Part shown: in pieces, positions 1 through 9,130 of the stretch | Position numbering within the stretch: the first letter of the stretch is position 1 | Layout: the number at the start of each line of letters is the position of its first letter | Origin: Endothia cerciana | Taxonomy: Eukaryota; Ascomycota; Sordariomycetes; Diaporthales; Cryphonectriaceae | NCBI GenBank assembly: GCA_026119935.1 | Contig: JALRMH010000126.1 | Location: 1 to 15,195 of the forward strand | DNA: 15,195 bases | Direction of reading: 5' to 3' | Program-made: the position numbers and the translations under genes | Notes under the pieces: generated by a model | Told to the model about the DNA's origin: nothing | Databases searched by the model: none | The model's input: only the letters and a program-made list of their open reading frames with translations

Positions 1-430
1 ATATATATCTATATTTATATTTTATCGCTTAGTATACTTTATATATATATAATAACTTATAGTAAAAAGTGCTACTGCGTTATTAATTTAAAAGATCAGC
101 TATTATTCGAATACTCTATTTGACTATCTCTTCTAATTATATATATAGTATATACCTAGACTACTAGGTAGTAATAATATAGCTTTCTATAAAAAGGATC
201 GTCTTATAGTACTTATTATAGTATGTAAAGTCTATATTATAATATAGGATTATTAATAAACTGAAGTAAAGAGTATAGAGTAGGAGGGCGCTTGTCAGAA
301 AGATTATTTAATAATTAATGCAGAGAGATTTAGAGAACTAGGGTTCTTCTAGTTGACCAAGTGCCCGAGAGTCTATCTATAATCTCTCTCTCTAGCTATA
401 GTAAGGTCCTAGGTCCGGTTGTTCTCTGTC
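1..430. other. AT-rich DNA, no gene recognised
   Basis: I see no reading frame of useful length and no recognisable motif here. The first 300 bases are dominated by TA-rich strings such as runs of TATATA. A small perfect stem, TACCTAG / CTAGGTA with a 4-base loop, lies at 153-170. From about 285 to 430 the composition is more mixed, but nothing codes. This is consistent with mutated intergenic DNA flanking the array that starts at 431. Confidence 0.6.
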
Positions 431-920
431 TAGACTTGCTTATGCCTTAAAAAAAAAAAAAAAAAAAAAAAAAGAGCCTGATAGCAAGGCTATAGATAAA
501 AGCTTATACTACCTGCAGGTTATAATAGTTATCGACCAGCTATCCTGCTGTCTGCTATCTTTTATATAGCTAGTATAGAGTCTGATTATTATCTATTTAG
601 ACTTGTTTATAGCTTTAAAAAAAAAAAGCTTAATAACAAGGCTATAGATAAAAGCTTATGCTACCTGCAAGCTGTATAGTTATTAACTAGCTGCTCTACT
701 ATCTGCTATCTCTTATATAGCTAGCATAGAGTCTGATTATTATCTGTTTAGACTTGCTTATGCTTAAAAAAAAAAGCCTGACAGCAAGGCTATAGATAAA
801 AGCTTATACTACCTGCAAGCTGTATAGTTATTAACTAGCTGCCCTGCTGTCTGCTATCTCTTATATAGCTAGCATAGAGTCTGATTATTATTAGTCTAAA
901 CTCGCTTATATTTAAAAAAA
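431..920. repeat. Tandem array of about 150-bp units (3 copies plus a partial)
   Basis: Units start at 431, 598, 749 and (partial) 897, each with TAGACTTG or a close variant (TAAACTCG in the last). Each unit runs through a short poly-A tract, then a segment containing CAAGGCTATAGATAAAAGC, CTACCTGCA and TTATATAGCTAG, and ends in GAGTCTGATTATTA. Lengths are about 167, 151 and 148 bases; the difference lies mainly in poly-A length (about 23 in unit 1, 7-11 later). The unit start, TAGACTTGCTTATGCTTAAAA, resembles the left arm of the hairpin family found in the introns to the right. No coding potential is visible. It could be a satellite-like expansion of that family or part of the end of a larger repeat. 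Confidence 0.85.
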
Positions 921-1589
921 CAGGCTAGCTAACAGGTAAGAATCCGCGCTACACCTCTTCTATACTAGCGCTCCGGCTATTTACACAGGCCGGCTAGTTA
1001 TACCTCTAGCTTATTCTATACTAACATCTCTATACTGCTAGCTGCGCTAGCAAGGCTAAATATCTTAAACCTATTTTATAGCCTACTCCTCTAGACCTTC
1101 TTTTCTTTTCACTATAATACTAATAACAACTACTACTATAACTAGGTATATTAACCCCTTTAAGGCTCTTTAAGGCCTCTTAAGGCCTCTTGAAGACTTC
1201 TCTAGCATCTCTTGCATCTGTTTCTTACTCTCTTTACACACCTGCAAACCCTGTTTCGTGCGCGCGTCCTAGCAGCTTTCCCCTAGCTAAATCCGCCCTA
1301 GCTAGCTGCCCTAAAGACTACTTATATAGCCTAGAACACCTAGATATATGCCTTCTACCTTCTTTTTACTACTAAAACCACCCTGTTTCCCTCAGGCTTT
1401 ACGCCTTTACAGCTTGTGTTTTACCCTGTATCTAATTAACCTTTTTTTAAAAGGCTAGCTAGCAGAGCAGTCTCGCTTTAACCTGAACCCTTAGCTAACA
1501 AATCAGCCCTCCTGCCCTACCTGCCCTTTTTTTTTTTTAAATTTTTTTTTTTTTTATTAATTTTTTTTTAAGCATAGTTGATTCCAAAC
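921..1589. other. Non-coding upstream region, pyrimidine-rich at its 3' end
   Basis: No convincing gene is present. The interval is less TA-rich than the rest, with many CCT and CTT strings, and ends in long T tracts at about 1527-1570, just before the likely start codon of the SNF2-type gene at 1590. It probably holds the former promoter and 5' leader of that gene, though I cannot point to a TATA box with confidence. A 61-codon frame at 1190-1375 lies here but has no supporting feature. Confidence 0.5.
1161..1200. repeat. 10-bp tandem repeat, TAAGGCCTCT type
   Basis: Contiguous 10-base units TAAGGCTCTT, TAAGGCCTCT, TAAGGCCTCT and a diverged TGAAGACTTC. The core AAGGCCT contains a palindromic AGGCCT. 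It lies about 390 bases before the likely start of the SNF2-type gene. No function can be assigned; upstream regulatory sequence or simple slippage are both possible. Confidence 0.7.
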
Positions 1590-2232
1590 ATGCTAAAAAA
1601 CCCCCTAGACAGAACAAGGCAAACAAGTGCTATACCGCTCAAGGAGGCTGCTGCTGCTAGTAGGAAGGGCAAGAAGGCTACTTATAGCGCTGTTAGGATT
1701 ACTGCTGCTAGCAGTGCTACCCTGCTAAGCACCCCTGCTAATAGCTAGCTTAAATCCTCTAGCACAGCTAAAAAGAAAGGCTGCTTTACTAAGATAGCTA
1801 TAGATAAAGCAGCGATTGCTACTACTTATAAAAAACTAAATAAGGAGATTAAAAGCTAAGTCTAGGCTGCTTTAGATAAGAAGATGTTCTACTTTAGCCT
1901 GATTAGCCTAGCTCTATTTAAAACTAACGCTGCTAAGGCCCTATAGCTATAGCAGGCTTATAACTTTACTAAGAGCTTAGACTATCGCCTTATTAAGCTC
2001 TTCTAATAGCTTAAGGACTTTGCTTATTACCCTTCTATCTTAGCTAAGGAACCTTATATAAGTAAGATATATAAGGCTAAGTATATAAAATAAATAGCTA
2101 TACTAAACCTTTATATTTATAGGACCTGTATTCTTATAAAGCTAAACTAGGCTTCCCTCTTTAAAGGCTTTATTATGCAGTATTAGGGTTTCTAGAACCT
2201 AGGCGCTGTAAATACCTTTATCTATACTGAAG
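1590..2232 (+). pseudogene. Exon 1 of the SNF2-type pseudogene (N-terminal region)
   Basis: This exon starts with ATG in an AAC-ATG context. The first about 50 codons are free of stops and rich in Ala, Ser and Lys, suggesting a disordered basic N-terminus. It then reads through about a dozen TAG/TAA stops with a Lys- and hydrophobic-rich composition. It ends at GAAG followed by GTAGGT at 2233, a plausible 5' splice site in phase 1. I do not recognise a domain. Confidence 0.65.
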
Positions 2233-2769
2233 GTAGGTTGACTCTCTCTTTTGCCTTTCCTTTCCTTTCCTCTCCTTTCCTCTCCCTCTAAATTTTTTTT
2301 TTTTTTTCTTCTTCTTTTTCTCCATCTTTCCCTTTTTAGCTATCTCTAGACTTAATTAAGCTTAAAAATCCAGCCTTCGACCTTAAGGATTTCAGGACCT
2401 AATTGAGTCCAGAGCTACTAAAAAGCCCCCCCCCCCCCTCTTTTAAAAAAAAAAAGATTTCCACTCTATAATTTTAAGACTTAATTAAGTCTAGAGCTAC
2501 TAAAAAAAAGCAAGGTAGAAAAAGGGAGAAGAGGCAGAGGGAAGGATTAGGTAAGGTAACTATCAGGGTTGAAGCTAACTTATAATATACTGCCCTATTT
2601 AATAGCTATCTCCTCTTCTATTTTTTTCCCCCCCTTGCTTTTTTTTTTTCTTCTTTTTTTTCTTCTTTTTCTTTTCTTCCTCTGTTAATCTAGCCTCTCT
2701 TTTCTGCTCCCCTTAGACTTAACTGCGCTGAGAAATCGCACTAGCTTTATAGGATATAATCAAGCCTAG
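2233..2769 (+). repeat. Intron region with two hairpin elements and pyrimidine/purine tracts
   Basis: The interval begins with a GTAGGT donor. Hairpin 1 has left arm CTAGACTTAATTAAG (2346-2360) and a perfect 15-base complement CTTAATTAAGTCTAG (2480-2494). Outside the arms, a pyrimidine-rich tract (about 2240-2340) faces a purine-rich one (about 2503-2549). The right arm continues as AGCTACTAAAAA, which holds TACTAA like a fungal branch site. A 24-base near-copy of this right-arm motif lies at 2401-2424, two differences from 2483-2506. Hairpin 2 has a left arm at 2714-2737 and a diverged right arm at about 2752-2781, after a pyrimidine tract at about 2618-2713. Phase allows a 36-base mini-exon at 2515-2550 (AAG|GTAG acceptor, GTAAGG donor) and a final acceptor AG at 2768-2769, but this arrangement is tentative. 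Confidence 0.7.
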
Positions 2770-4346
2770 CGCTATTAAAAAAAAAAAAAAAAAAGGAAAT
2801 CCAGAGCCTAGGGCCTAAGCTATAGAACACTAATCTTTCTATATTAGGTTTATAGCTTCTTAGCTCTGCATATAAATTAATTAATAATATAAAGAATACT
2901 TAATTATATAACTAGTTTAAAATCTTTACTATCTTTAAGATAATAATAGCTAGCTCTAGCATTTATAAGATTATAACTATAATATAAAAGGCTTAGTAGA
3001 GCTTAAATAGCATATAGCTTATTAAAATAGAGTACTGCATTATTAATACTAGCTTTAAAAAAAAGGGCGTTAGCGTCTATATATACAGCACTATATATTT
3101 GTATATATATTAGACTTTATTATACTGCACTAAGGGCTTGTAGTATAATACTGAGTTTTAAATATTATATTAAGAGGAGGCTAAGGAGAAGCAGGCTTTA
3201 AACCTCTCTGATGTTAGCTTCTAGCCTGCTCTCTAGAACTTAACTAAGAAGGATAAGCTATCCTATTTCTAGGTCATCGACAAGGATATATACATTAATA
3301 GCTAGTCTTTTAAAGGCTATGCTTTAAAGGACTAGCAGCGCGTTTATATTATACTTAGCCTGATCTACTATAAACGCAAGGACATTATAAGAGTAGTCAG
3401 CTCTTAAAAGGCTGTTATTAATATAAACAAGCCTCTATACTAGGTAAGTAATGCTAAGATAAGCATCTTAATAAAGAATATAGATTCAGCCTAGACTATC
3501 TTATAGTATAACTAGATCAATTATAACTAGCTTTATACTGCTATACTAGCTGATAGTAGCTAGAAATTAGATGTTATCTATCAGCTTAATATATATCTAG
3601 CTAACTATTATGCCTAGTCTAGTAAAGATGTGTTTAAAGAGAAGGTCCTAGAGCTTAAACACGCTATTAAGATAATTATAGAGAAGCATTCTGCTTTTAT
3701 AAATTAAATAGCTTAGTCGAATACCTCTAAGAACCTCCTTATTACAGACTAGACTTTAATAGACTTTAAGATATAGCAGATAGTTGCTTAGGGTATTTAG
3801 TAGTTCTATAGCCTTATATATAACTTAAAAGCTAGGGATATCAACTGCGCTATTAACCCTGCCTTTTCTAGCTTGATAATATAAGAAAAGCAGGCTAAGT
3901 ACCTTAATGCCTATATTGCTATTGCAGATGCTCTTGCTGCTGAGCTTGTAAAGTCGGACAGAACTCTGAATATAAATAGCGATGTATAATATAAGCAGGC
4001 TGACTAGGTCCTGAGTACTATCTACGCCTTTAATAAGACAGCTGCTAGCAGCGCTCTTTTTATATACTCCTAGCAGCATATGTTCTAGGCTTTTAAGATA
4101 GACGAAGATAACTAGGAGACCTGTATGTTTAATAAAAAGAACACTAAGCGCTATTACAAAGATATTATTAGCAAGGCCTAAGTCTTGTCTAGCTAAGCTA
4201 AGCAAGGCAAGGGCAAGGAGCGTGCAGCTAAGTATAACTAGGAGGATGATAGTGAGGACAACGTCGAGTCTGTATAGAGTAATAAAACAAGCACTATTAA
4301 GCCGGATAATATTATTAAGCCTGCTTTTATATTTAAGTAACACTAG
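2770..4346 (+). pseudogene. Exon 2 of the SNF2-type pseudogene (unrecognised region)
   Basis: One frame runs for about 520 codons with many TAG/TAA but no TGA and no frameshift that I could find. The first codons cover a poly-A run and may be intronic; coding looks secure from about 2799. Toward 4180-4320 the product becomes charged (Lys/Glu/Asp-rich), a possible linker. An uninterrupted antisense frame at 3825-4343 is a shadow of this exon. The exon ends at TAG followed by GTGATA at 4347. No domain recognised. Confidence 0.65.
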
Positions 4347-4551
4347 GTGATAAGTAAGTTCTATAGCTCCTTTTTATTTCTTCTTGTTTCTTTTTTATTT
4401 CTTTTTTTTAAGATTCTAGACTTGATTGTGCTTAGAAATCATAGGGTTATTTTTAGCCTTAATCGAGTCTAGAAGCTCTAAAAAAGAGAGAGAACAACAT
4501 CTTCTTTTAAAAAACAGAGGAAAACAGGAATAATTCTACTAAAGTAGCTAG
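4347..4551 (+). repeat. Intron with hairpin element
   Basis: Donor GTGATA at 4347 (a GTAAGT at 4354 is an alternative), branch-like TACTAA at 4537-4542 and acceptor CTAG ending at 4551 give a phase-0 intron that joins the frames of the two flanking exons. Inside lies a hairpin: left arm CTAGACTTGATTGTG (4416-4430), right arm CTTAATCGAGTCTAG (4458-4472), preceded by a T-rich tract and followed by an A/G-rich tract. The left arm continues as CTTAGAAATCAT, shared with other copies. Confidence 0.65.
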
Positions 4552-5022
4552 GCCTTCGCCTTAGCTTACTTATTATAAAGAGAGGGCAGGAGTAGGGGTA
4601 GGAGTAAAGTAAAGAAGAGACTAGCTATAGAAGGCGTTTTCTATATTAACTAAGTGCTTGCAAATATATATACTATATACTAGCGCTTTAAGTCGCTCTT
4701 CTTATTTTATATTCTTATTAATAATTATAGTTTTAATAAGACTTTTACTATAAGTGCTATTATAATACTCTGCGTTATTGCTATTACTACTGACTTTATT
4801 AATAAAGGGGCATCTGTCTACTGCTTTAGTATCTACTTTATTATAAAAGACCTGCTCGACTAGATAGCTTTTAAACTTATCGAGCCTTTTTAAAAGAAGT
4901 TGAATATATATATTTATACTACTAATGCTAGCATTTATATAATAAGCGCTATTATTCTGTATATTAACAAAGAGTAGTATAAAGAGCTTAAGAAGTGTAT
5001 TTAGGCGCTAGCTAGCTTATAG
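4552..5022 (+). pseudogene. Exon 3 of the SNF2-type pseudogene
   Basis: About 157 codons in one frame with TAG/TAA but no TGA. The start is Arg/Lys/Gly-rich; the rest is hydrophobic and Asn/Lys-rich with no domain I recognise. It ends in complete codons TTA TAG directly before a strong donor, GTATGT, at 5023. TAG|GTATGT is the RIP-altered form of the usual CAG|GTATGT. This phase-0 end matches the phase-0 start of the next exon at 5162. Confidence 0.7.
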
Positions 5023-5161
5023 GTATGTTTTCTTAGCTTATTAGACTTAATTATGCTTAGAAACACCCTCTCCTTCTCTTCCTCGCTCTCTTTTCTTTTT
5101 TAGCCTAATTAATTTCAACAGCGCTAATTTTCCCTTCCCTCCCCCCTTTTTTTTTTTTTAG
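5023..5161 (+). repeat. 139-bp intron with a diverged hairpin element
   Basis: The boundaries are well supported: donor GTATGT at 5023, a T-rich tract at about 5148-5159, acceptor TTTAG ending at 5161, and the frame change across it is resolved exactly in phase 0. It contains the left-arm motif TTAGACTTAATTATGCTTAG (5041-5060) and a diverged right-arm relative with AATTAATTTCAACAGCGCTA at about 5108-5127. Almost the whole intron is the element plus pyrimidine tracts, so the element and the intron nearly coincide. Confidence 0.75.
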
Positions 5162-7056
5162 ACAGTCTGCAAGCTCTTTATCTATTCCTATAGTATGCTG
5201 TAGGCTTAGTTTATACTGAAGAACCTGCGCTTTACCTTTAACAACCTGGACAACCTAGATAATCCGGAGGACAAGATCTGCCTGTACCCTACTGTTAGCA
5301 GGAAGGAGGTCGCTGTGTCTGACCTAAGCAGCTACTTCTATAACAAAATCACTAGCATCTAGCAGGGTATTAAGAAGGAGGAGGAGAGGGAGGTTGCGAA
5401 GAATAATAACAGCCTAGTCTATAATACTAACAGCTTATAGGATAATATAGACTTAATTAAAGAGCTGAAGGGAGAGCTAGTAGAGAAAGAGGTAGATAAT
5501 ATACTAGGGTCGAGCCCTTCCCTTACGCTTATTATATCTAAAGGAGCTCTTTTTAGTCTTGACCTCTAGGCCTAGCAGGCAGGTAGCTGTAATATAGTAA
5601 ATAACCTGCTGCTTACAGCCTTGAAAGATATCTTCTCTAAGTCCTTTAAGAACACTAAGGTCAGCTTAGTCTATACTATTATTAAAAGCAAGTCTATAGC
5701 TGCTCTAGACAAGGTAGGCTTATAAGTCTTTATAAGCTATATAATTAAGTACAGCCTTTTATCCTACTTCTATCTTTAAAACTATATAGCTTAGCTTATC
5801 TTTAATATAATATTCCTAGATAAAGCTTATATCGCATATTATATTATATTTTACTTCTACTAGAGCGTCCTCTTTATTAAAAAGTATAATATTATATACT
5901 TATCTACTATACTTATATTTAATAACCTTGCTAATATAGCTAGATTCTATAATATAGCTAATAATATATCTAGCCTTAATGAGATTTTTTATATAGCAAG
6001 CAGAGAGCAGGCTTTGCAGATTATCTGTAATCTAGCTTATAACTCTTTTGCACTGCTAAATAAAGAGCCTGATATTATCTAGCAGGATCTTATTAAAGAG
6101 CAGAAGGTTATACTCTAGGCATTCTAGAAATAGTATAAGAAGGACTTAGGCAGGAACAAGTTTTAGTCGATCTTATCTTACTATGCCTTTTTCCTCTAGA
6201 GCTCTAAGTCTACCTAGCTATATAGCCGGGAGGCTGAGATAATATTCCAGGTAGCCTAGACGAAGCGCACTATATCGACGCCCTTTATGCTCCCTGACAG
6301 CTCTACCAGCTTCCTTATAACTAAGATCCCCCCCTACTGCATCTAGACGCTAGAGGTAGAGATAAACGAGGACGACAGGCAGATGCTGCAGGCTACTACA
6401 GATATATTGCTGCAGACCCTGTATATATAGAAGGATAAGATGCTTAAGAAGTCGCTTTTGCAGAGCGCAACTATCTATTAAGTGCTAAGAAAGCTGATAA
6501 GGTTTTTAAATATGCATTATCACTACTTATTATCCCTTATATTACTAGACTTCCTTATATATAAGCTCTTATTTAATAAGCGCTATATAAAGCAGGACCT
6601 TATTGCTAGTATATAGATAGAGAACGTCTAAGCTGCTATCAGGCTTAACTTTAAGACTACTACTTACTTTTTAAATGCAGCTTAGGGTTTGCTAGAGGGA
6701 GGCCTAGACTAAGAAGTCTAAGAGGTTATAATACCTAGCATATCTGCTTTTATAAAAGACTTTTGTAAGACTAATAAAAGGACTTAGGCCAGCTATAATA
6801 AGCAGGCTGCTAGCATGCTTTGCTTTAGCGTTATATATACTATATAGTTAGCTAAGATAGATAAAGGCGGTATAAAGTATATCTATATAGCTATTTATAA
6901 CTTCTGCAACTTGCTTTAGAATAATTATACTAGTAATACTTACTTCTACCTAGTTTACTCCCTGCTCTTTTTCTATACTATTAATAAGTATATAAAAAAC
7001 AAGTTTAAGATCAGCAGCTATATAGTTGTCTTTATAGATAGGCGGTTCCTATAGGA
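5162..7056 (+). pseudogene. Exon 4: SNF2-type ATPase, N-terminal lobe (decayed)
   Basis: About 631 codons in one frame without TGA. At about 5567-5610 a Q..G....NNLL pattern resembles the conserved start of SNF2 ATPase domains, followed at about 5628-5663 by IFSKSFKNTKV in the place expected for the Walker A loop; the Gly-Lys-Thr is not preserved, so this assignment is tentative. Motif II is clear: IIFLDKAY, codons GAT AAA GCT TAT (5819-5830), where GAA to AAA and CAT to TAT are the changes RIP makes from DEAH. A motif III-like LSTILIFNNL follows at about 5900-5929. Around 6290-6400 the sequence is less mutated (e.g. FMLPDSSTSFLITKIPPYC). The exon ends before GTAAGT at 7057, in phase 2. Confidence 0.75.
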
Positions 7057-7435
7057 GTAAGTCTCTTACTCTAATCTACTACCTCCTTTTTTTCTTATTT
7101 CCCTTTTTTTTTTTCTTCTTTTTTTACCGGTGTTGGATTCAATTGCGTCTAAAAAAGGCTAGGATATACTATTTTTAGATATAATTAAGTCTAGCTACAC
7201 TAAAAAAAAAAATAAAAAAAAAATAAAAAAATATTAAAAAAAAGGCGGCCTATTTTCATCCTGGCCTAGCTAGACTTAATTATATTTAAAAACCCCTCCC
7301 TTCTGCTAGCAGCTGCTTCTTCTTTTAAGATATCTGCACTTTAAAGGTATAATTGAGTCTAACAAGCTAAAAAAACCTAATTAAAAAAAAGGAGAAAAAA
7401 AAAGAAGAGCTATATATATACTAATATATTTCTAG
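7057..7435 (+). repeat. 379-bp intron with two successive hairpin elements
   Basis: Donor GTAAGT at 7057, branch-like TACTAAT about 12 bases before the acceptor, and acceptor TTTCTAG ending at 7435. The phase-2 exon end and the one-base completion after the acceptor match exactly. The first hairpin has left arm TGGATTCAATTGCGTC (7134-7149) and right arm AATTAAGTCTAG (7183-7194). The second has left arm CTAGACTTAATTATATTT (7270-7287) and right-arm motif AATTGAGTCTAACAAGC from 7351. Pyrimidine tracts precede the first and A-rich tracts follow each. The intron lies between ATPase lobes 1 and 2. Confidence 0.8.
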
Positions 7436-8819
7436 TTGCTTATATACCCTGATGCATGAAGTTAAGCTGAAGGTTATTAATTATAATATTAGGATAACGC
7501 ATTTAAAGCGTGTATTTGCTTAAAAGCAGTTTACCAACTCCTAGAAGAACATCGATATTATTATCTTATCTCTTAGCTTATAAATTATTAGCCTTAACCT
7601 CTATACTTGCTGCTAGTATAGTGTCTGTCTATTATACTACTAGAATTATAATTATATAATTCAAGCGTTTTACTAGATTATCTATATAAGCTAGAAGAAG
7701 CTGGTAGATTAAGTTCTGATTAAGGTTAATAATACCTATAATAATATTCAAGAGCTTAAAATTATAATAAAGTAAGTAGCACAGCTGTTAGCAGAGAGTT
7801 CTATCCTGCACTAGATAAATAATAATATATAGGAGGTTATTGCTTTTAAGTTCATCTAGTGCTAGTTAGGCTAGTTGTTCAACTAATATATATAGATTAA
7901 GAACCTGCTAGCCTATATTAAAGAGTACAACCTAGCCTATTATATCAAGTCTAGCTAGTACTACTCTATTATTACTAGCCTCTTTATCCTGCTTTATAAC
8001 CTAGATGCTAATAATAAAGAGGATATAAACCTGACTAACAAGTAGATCGCAATACTATTATAAAACCTATTATCGCTAGTTGTCTTTTAAGAGATATACA
8101 GCATCAACTATAATAACATCAACTAGGATATTATAGTTACAGCTATTAAAGCTATCTGCAAGAGTATAGAGAAGGATTATAGCTTCGTGACTAAGATGCA
8201 CAACGCGCTAAACCTAGTCAGCTAGGCAGTAGTGCGCTTTATATATATACAGGCACCTACAGCGTTTATTAATATACAACTAGCGAGTGCTCTAGCAAAG
8301 GCGAGCAGTTCCTGCAGATAAAAGGCAAAGGACGCAGCTATAGTTTCTGATGCTTTAGAGGAGTTACCTATGCTTATCTTAGCCTTAGAGGAGTTGCCTG
8401 CCCTTGCGCTAGAGGACTTATTAGAGGGCCTGTCAGTGTTGTTAGACGATCTGTTAGACGAGGATGTAGGCGTAGTCGAGACGCCTAGGTCTGAGTATAA
8501 GTAAGCGTTAGTGTATAAAGAAGAGGCTGAGCAGGCTGAGGAGGAGGCTGAAGAGGAGGCTGAGGGAGAGGCTAAGCAGGAGGCTGAAATAGATATAGAT
8601 AAAAGGGTGCAGGCGTCTGCGCCTGCTCTTATGCCTACCTGCTGCTCAGGTTGCGCCTGGGCTAAGGTGAACTATAACTAGAGTCTTGATGAAATCTCAG
8701 CCTCTGTCCTCTAAGGCTGCAAGCGAAAGGGATCTGCTTAGAACAGCACTAGATTAGCTAGCACTCTACCTGCTAAGAAGGCTAAGAAGGCTAGGAAGGC
8801 TAGGAAGGCTAAGAAGTAA
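7436..8819 (+). pseudogene. Exon 5: SNF2-type helicase C-terminal lobe and C-terminal tail (decayed)
   Basis: About 460 codons in one frame, no TGA. The beginning reads like the helicase C domain: LMHEVKLKVINYN, then IDIIILSLSLQIISLNLYTC (motif V, where TAA is read as Q) at 7551-7610. Next comes a YY-stop-NYN segment at about 7635 where TAG probably replaces Trp, and motif VI at 7662-7691 (QAF.. II.IS; several Tyr codons probably replace His). After about 8280 the sequence is much less mutated: Leu/Glu-rich helices, an acidic EEAE-rich stretch (about 8518-8590), a Cys cluster CCSGC (about 8640-8654) with GCKRKGSA downstream, and five 9-bp GCTARGAAG units (8772-8816) giving a Lys/Ala/Arg tail. 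It ends at TAA 8817 unless GTAAGT at 8816 is used as a donor. Confidence 0.75.
8772..8816 (+). repeat. Five 9-bp repeats coding Ala-Lys/Arg-Lys
   Basis: Five contiguous units GCTAAGAAG, GCTAAGAAG, GCTAGGAAG, GCTAGGAAG and GCTAAGAAG, in frame with the SNF2-type exon. They would give a strongly basic C-terminal tail, suitable for nuclear localisation or DNA contact. Confidence 0.85.
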
Positions 8820-8903
8820 GTGGGTAGAGCAGGCAGCGCTCTAGCTGACCTTTTTTTCTTCTCTGCTGTCTTCTGCTTTTCTTATATTGTTTATCTTTCT
8901 TAG
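8816..8903 (+). other. Candidate 88-bp intron after the SNF2-type exon
   Basis: GTAAGTG at 8816 matches a fungal donor well. A pyrimidine-rich stretch (about 8851-8900) leads to an acceptor TTTCTTAG ending at 8903. Use of this intron would bypass the TAA at 8817 and join in phase 2 to a frame starting at 8904. The competing view is that TAA 8817 is the real stop and this is 3' untranslated sequence. Confidence 0.4.
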
Positions 8904-9120
8904 AGCTCTGCTAAGGCTTAATTATAATATAGTCGAGTAGAGGTCCTTTTACATTAGCACCTTCTATATAAAGCACTTACTATACTGCTTATTCTAATAA
9001 TTAGTGATAGACAGATTCTAGGCTAAAGCCTTTTTATATTCTATAGCCTTATAAAAGATATATATGCTTATTAGGCTTAATCCTTATCCTTTTTAATCCC
9101 TCTGTGAAATTTCTGTTAAT
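8904..9120 (+). pseudogene. Possible additional decayed exon
   Basis: If the intron at 8816-8903 is real, the next frame (codons starting at 8905) continues for about 70 codons with TAG and TAA stops but no TGA up to the next hairpin. The product has no recognised domain. The stretch is short, so absence of TGA is weak evidence. It could equally be non-coding. Confidence 0.3.
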
Positions 9121-9130
9121 TAGTAAAGAC

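Larger units (their letters stand above)
1590..8819 (+). pseudogene. RIP-decayed SNF2-family helicase-like gene, about 2,000 codons, multi-exon
   Basis: What the sequence shows: from ATG 1590 (A at -3, TAG upstream in frame) one coding sense can be followed through exons near 1590-2232, 2770-4346, 4552-5022, 5162-7056 and 7436-8819. The exons contain many in-frame TAG/TAA but no TGA, and I found no frameshift inside them. The second half carries SNF2-type ATPase signatures: a degraded DEAH box (DKAY, 5819-5830), a motif III-like stretch (LSTILIFNNL, about 5900-5929), motif V (IDIIILSLSL, from 7551) and motif VI (QAF..II.IS, 7662-7691). The C-terminal tail is acidic, then Cys-containing, then Lys/Ala-rich. 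The first about 1,200 codons are not recognised. Known of the family: SNF2 proteins are DNA-translocating ATPases of chromatin remodelling and repair. Inference: CAG, CAA and TGG became TAG/TAA by RIP, so the copy is dead. The stop at 8817 may instead be part of a splice donor. Confidence 0.8.

Noticed and set aside
153..170. TACCTAG/CTAGGTA stem with a 4-base loop as a terminator or regulatory site
   Set aside because: A 7-base palindrome is expected by chance in DNA this rich in TA and CTAG, and no gene lies next to it.
431..920. CRISPR-like array
   Set aside because: The units are contiguous and similar along their whole length, with no short repeat/unique spacer structure, and the setting is eukaryotic.
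431..920. SINE or other poly-A retroposon copies
   Set aside because: The poly-A tracts lie inside tandem units of a regular array; I see no tRNA-like promoter boxes or target-site duplications.
1190..1375. 61-codon open frame on the + strand
   Set aside because: No recognisable motif, no continuation and no conserved context; it lies in upstream non-coding sequence and is short enough to arise by chance.
3825..4343. 172-codon open frame on the - strand, rich in Leu, Ile and Ser
   Set aside because: It is the antisense of a long sense frame (2799-4346) that keeps its phase with the rest of the SNF2-type gene; its hydrophobic look comes from the Lys/Asn/Ser-rich, AT-biased sense strand.
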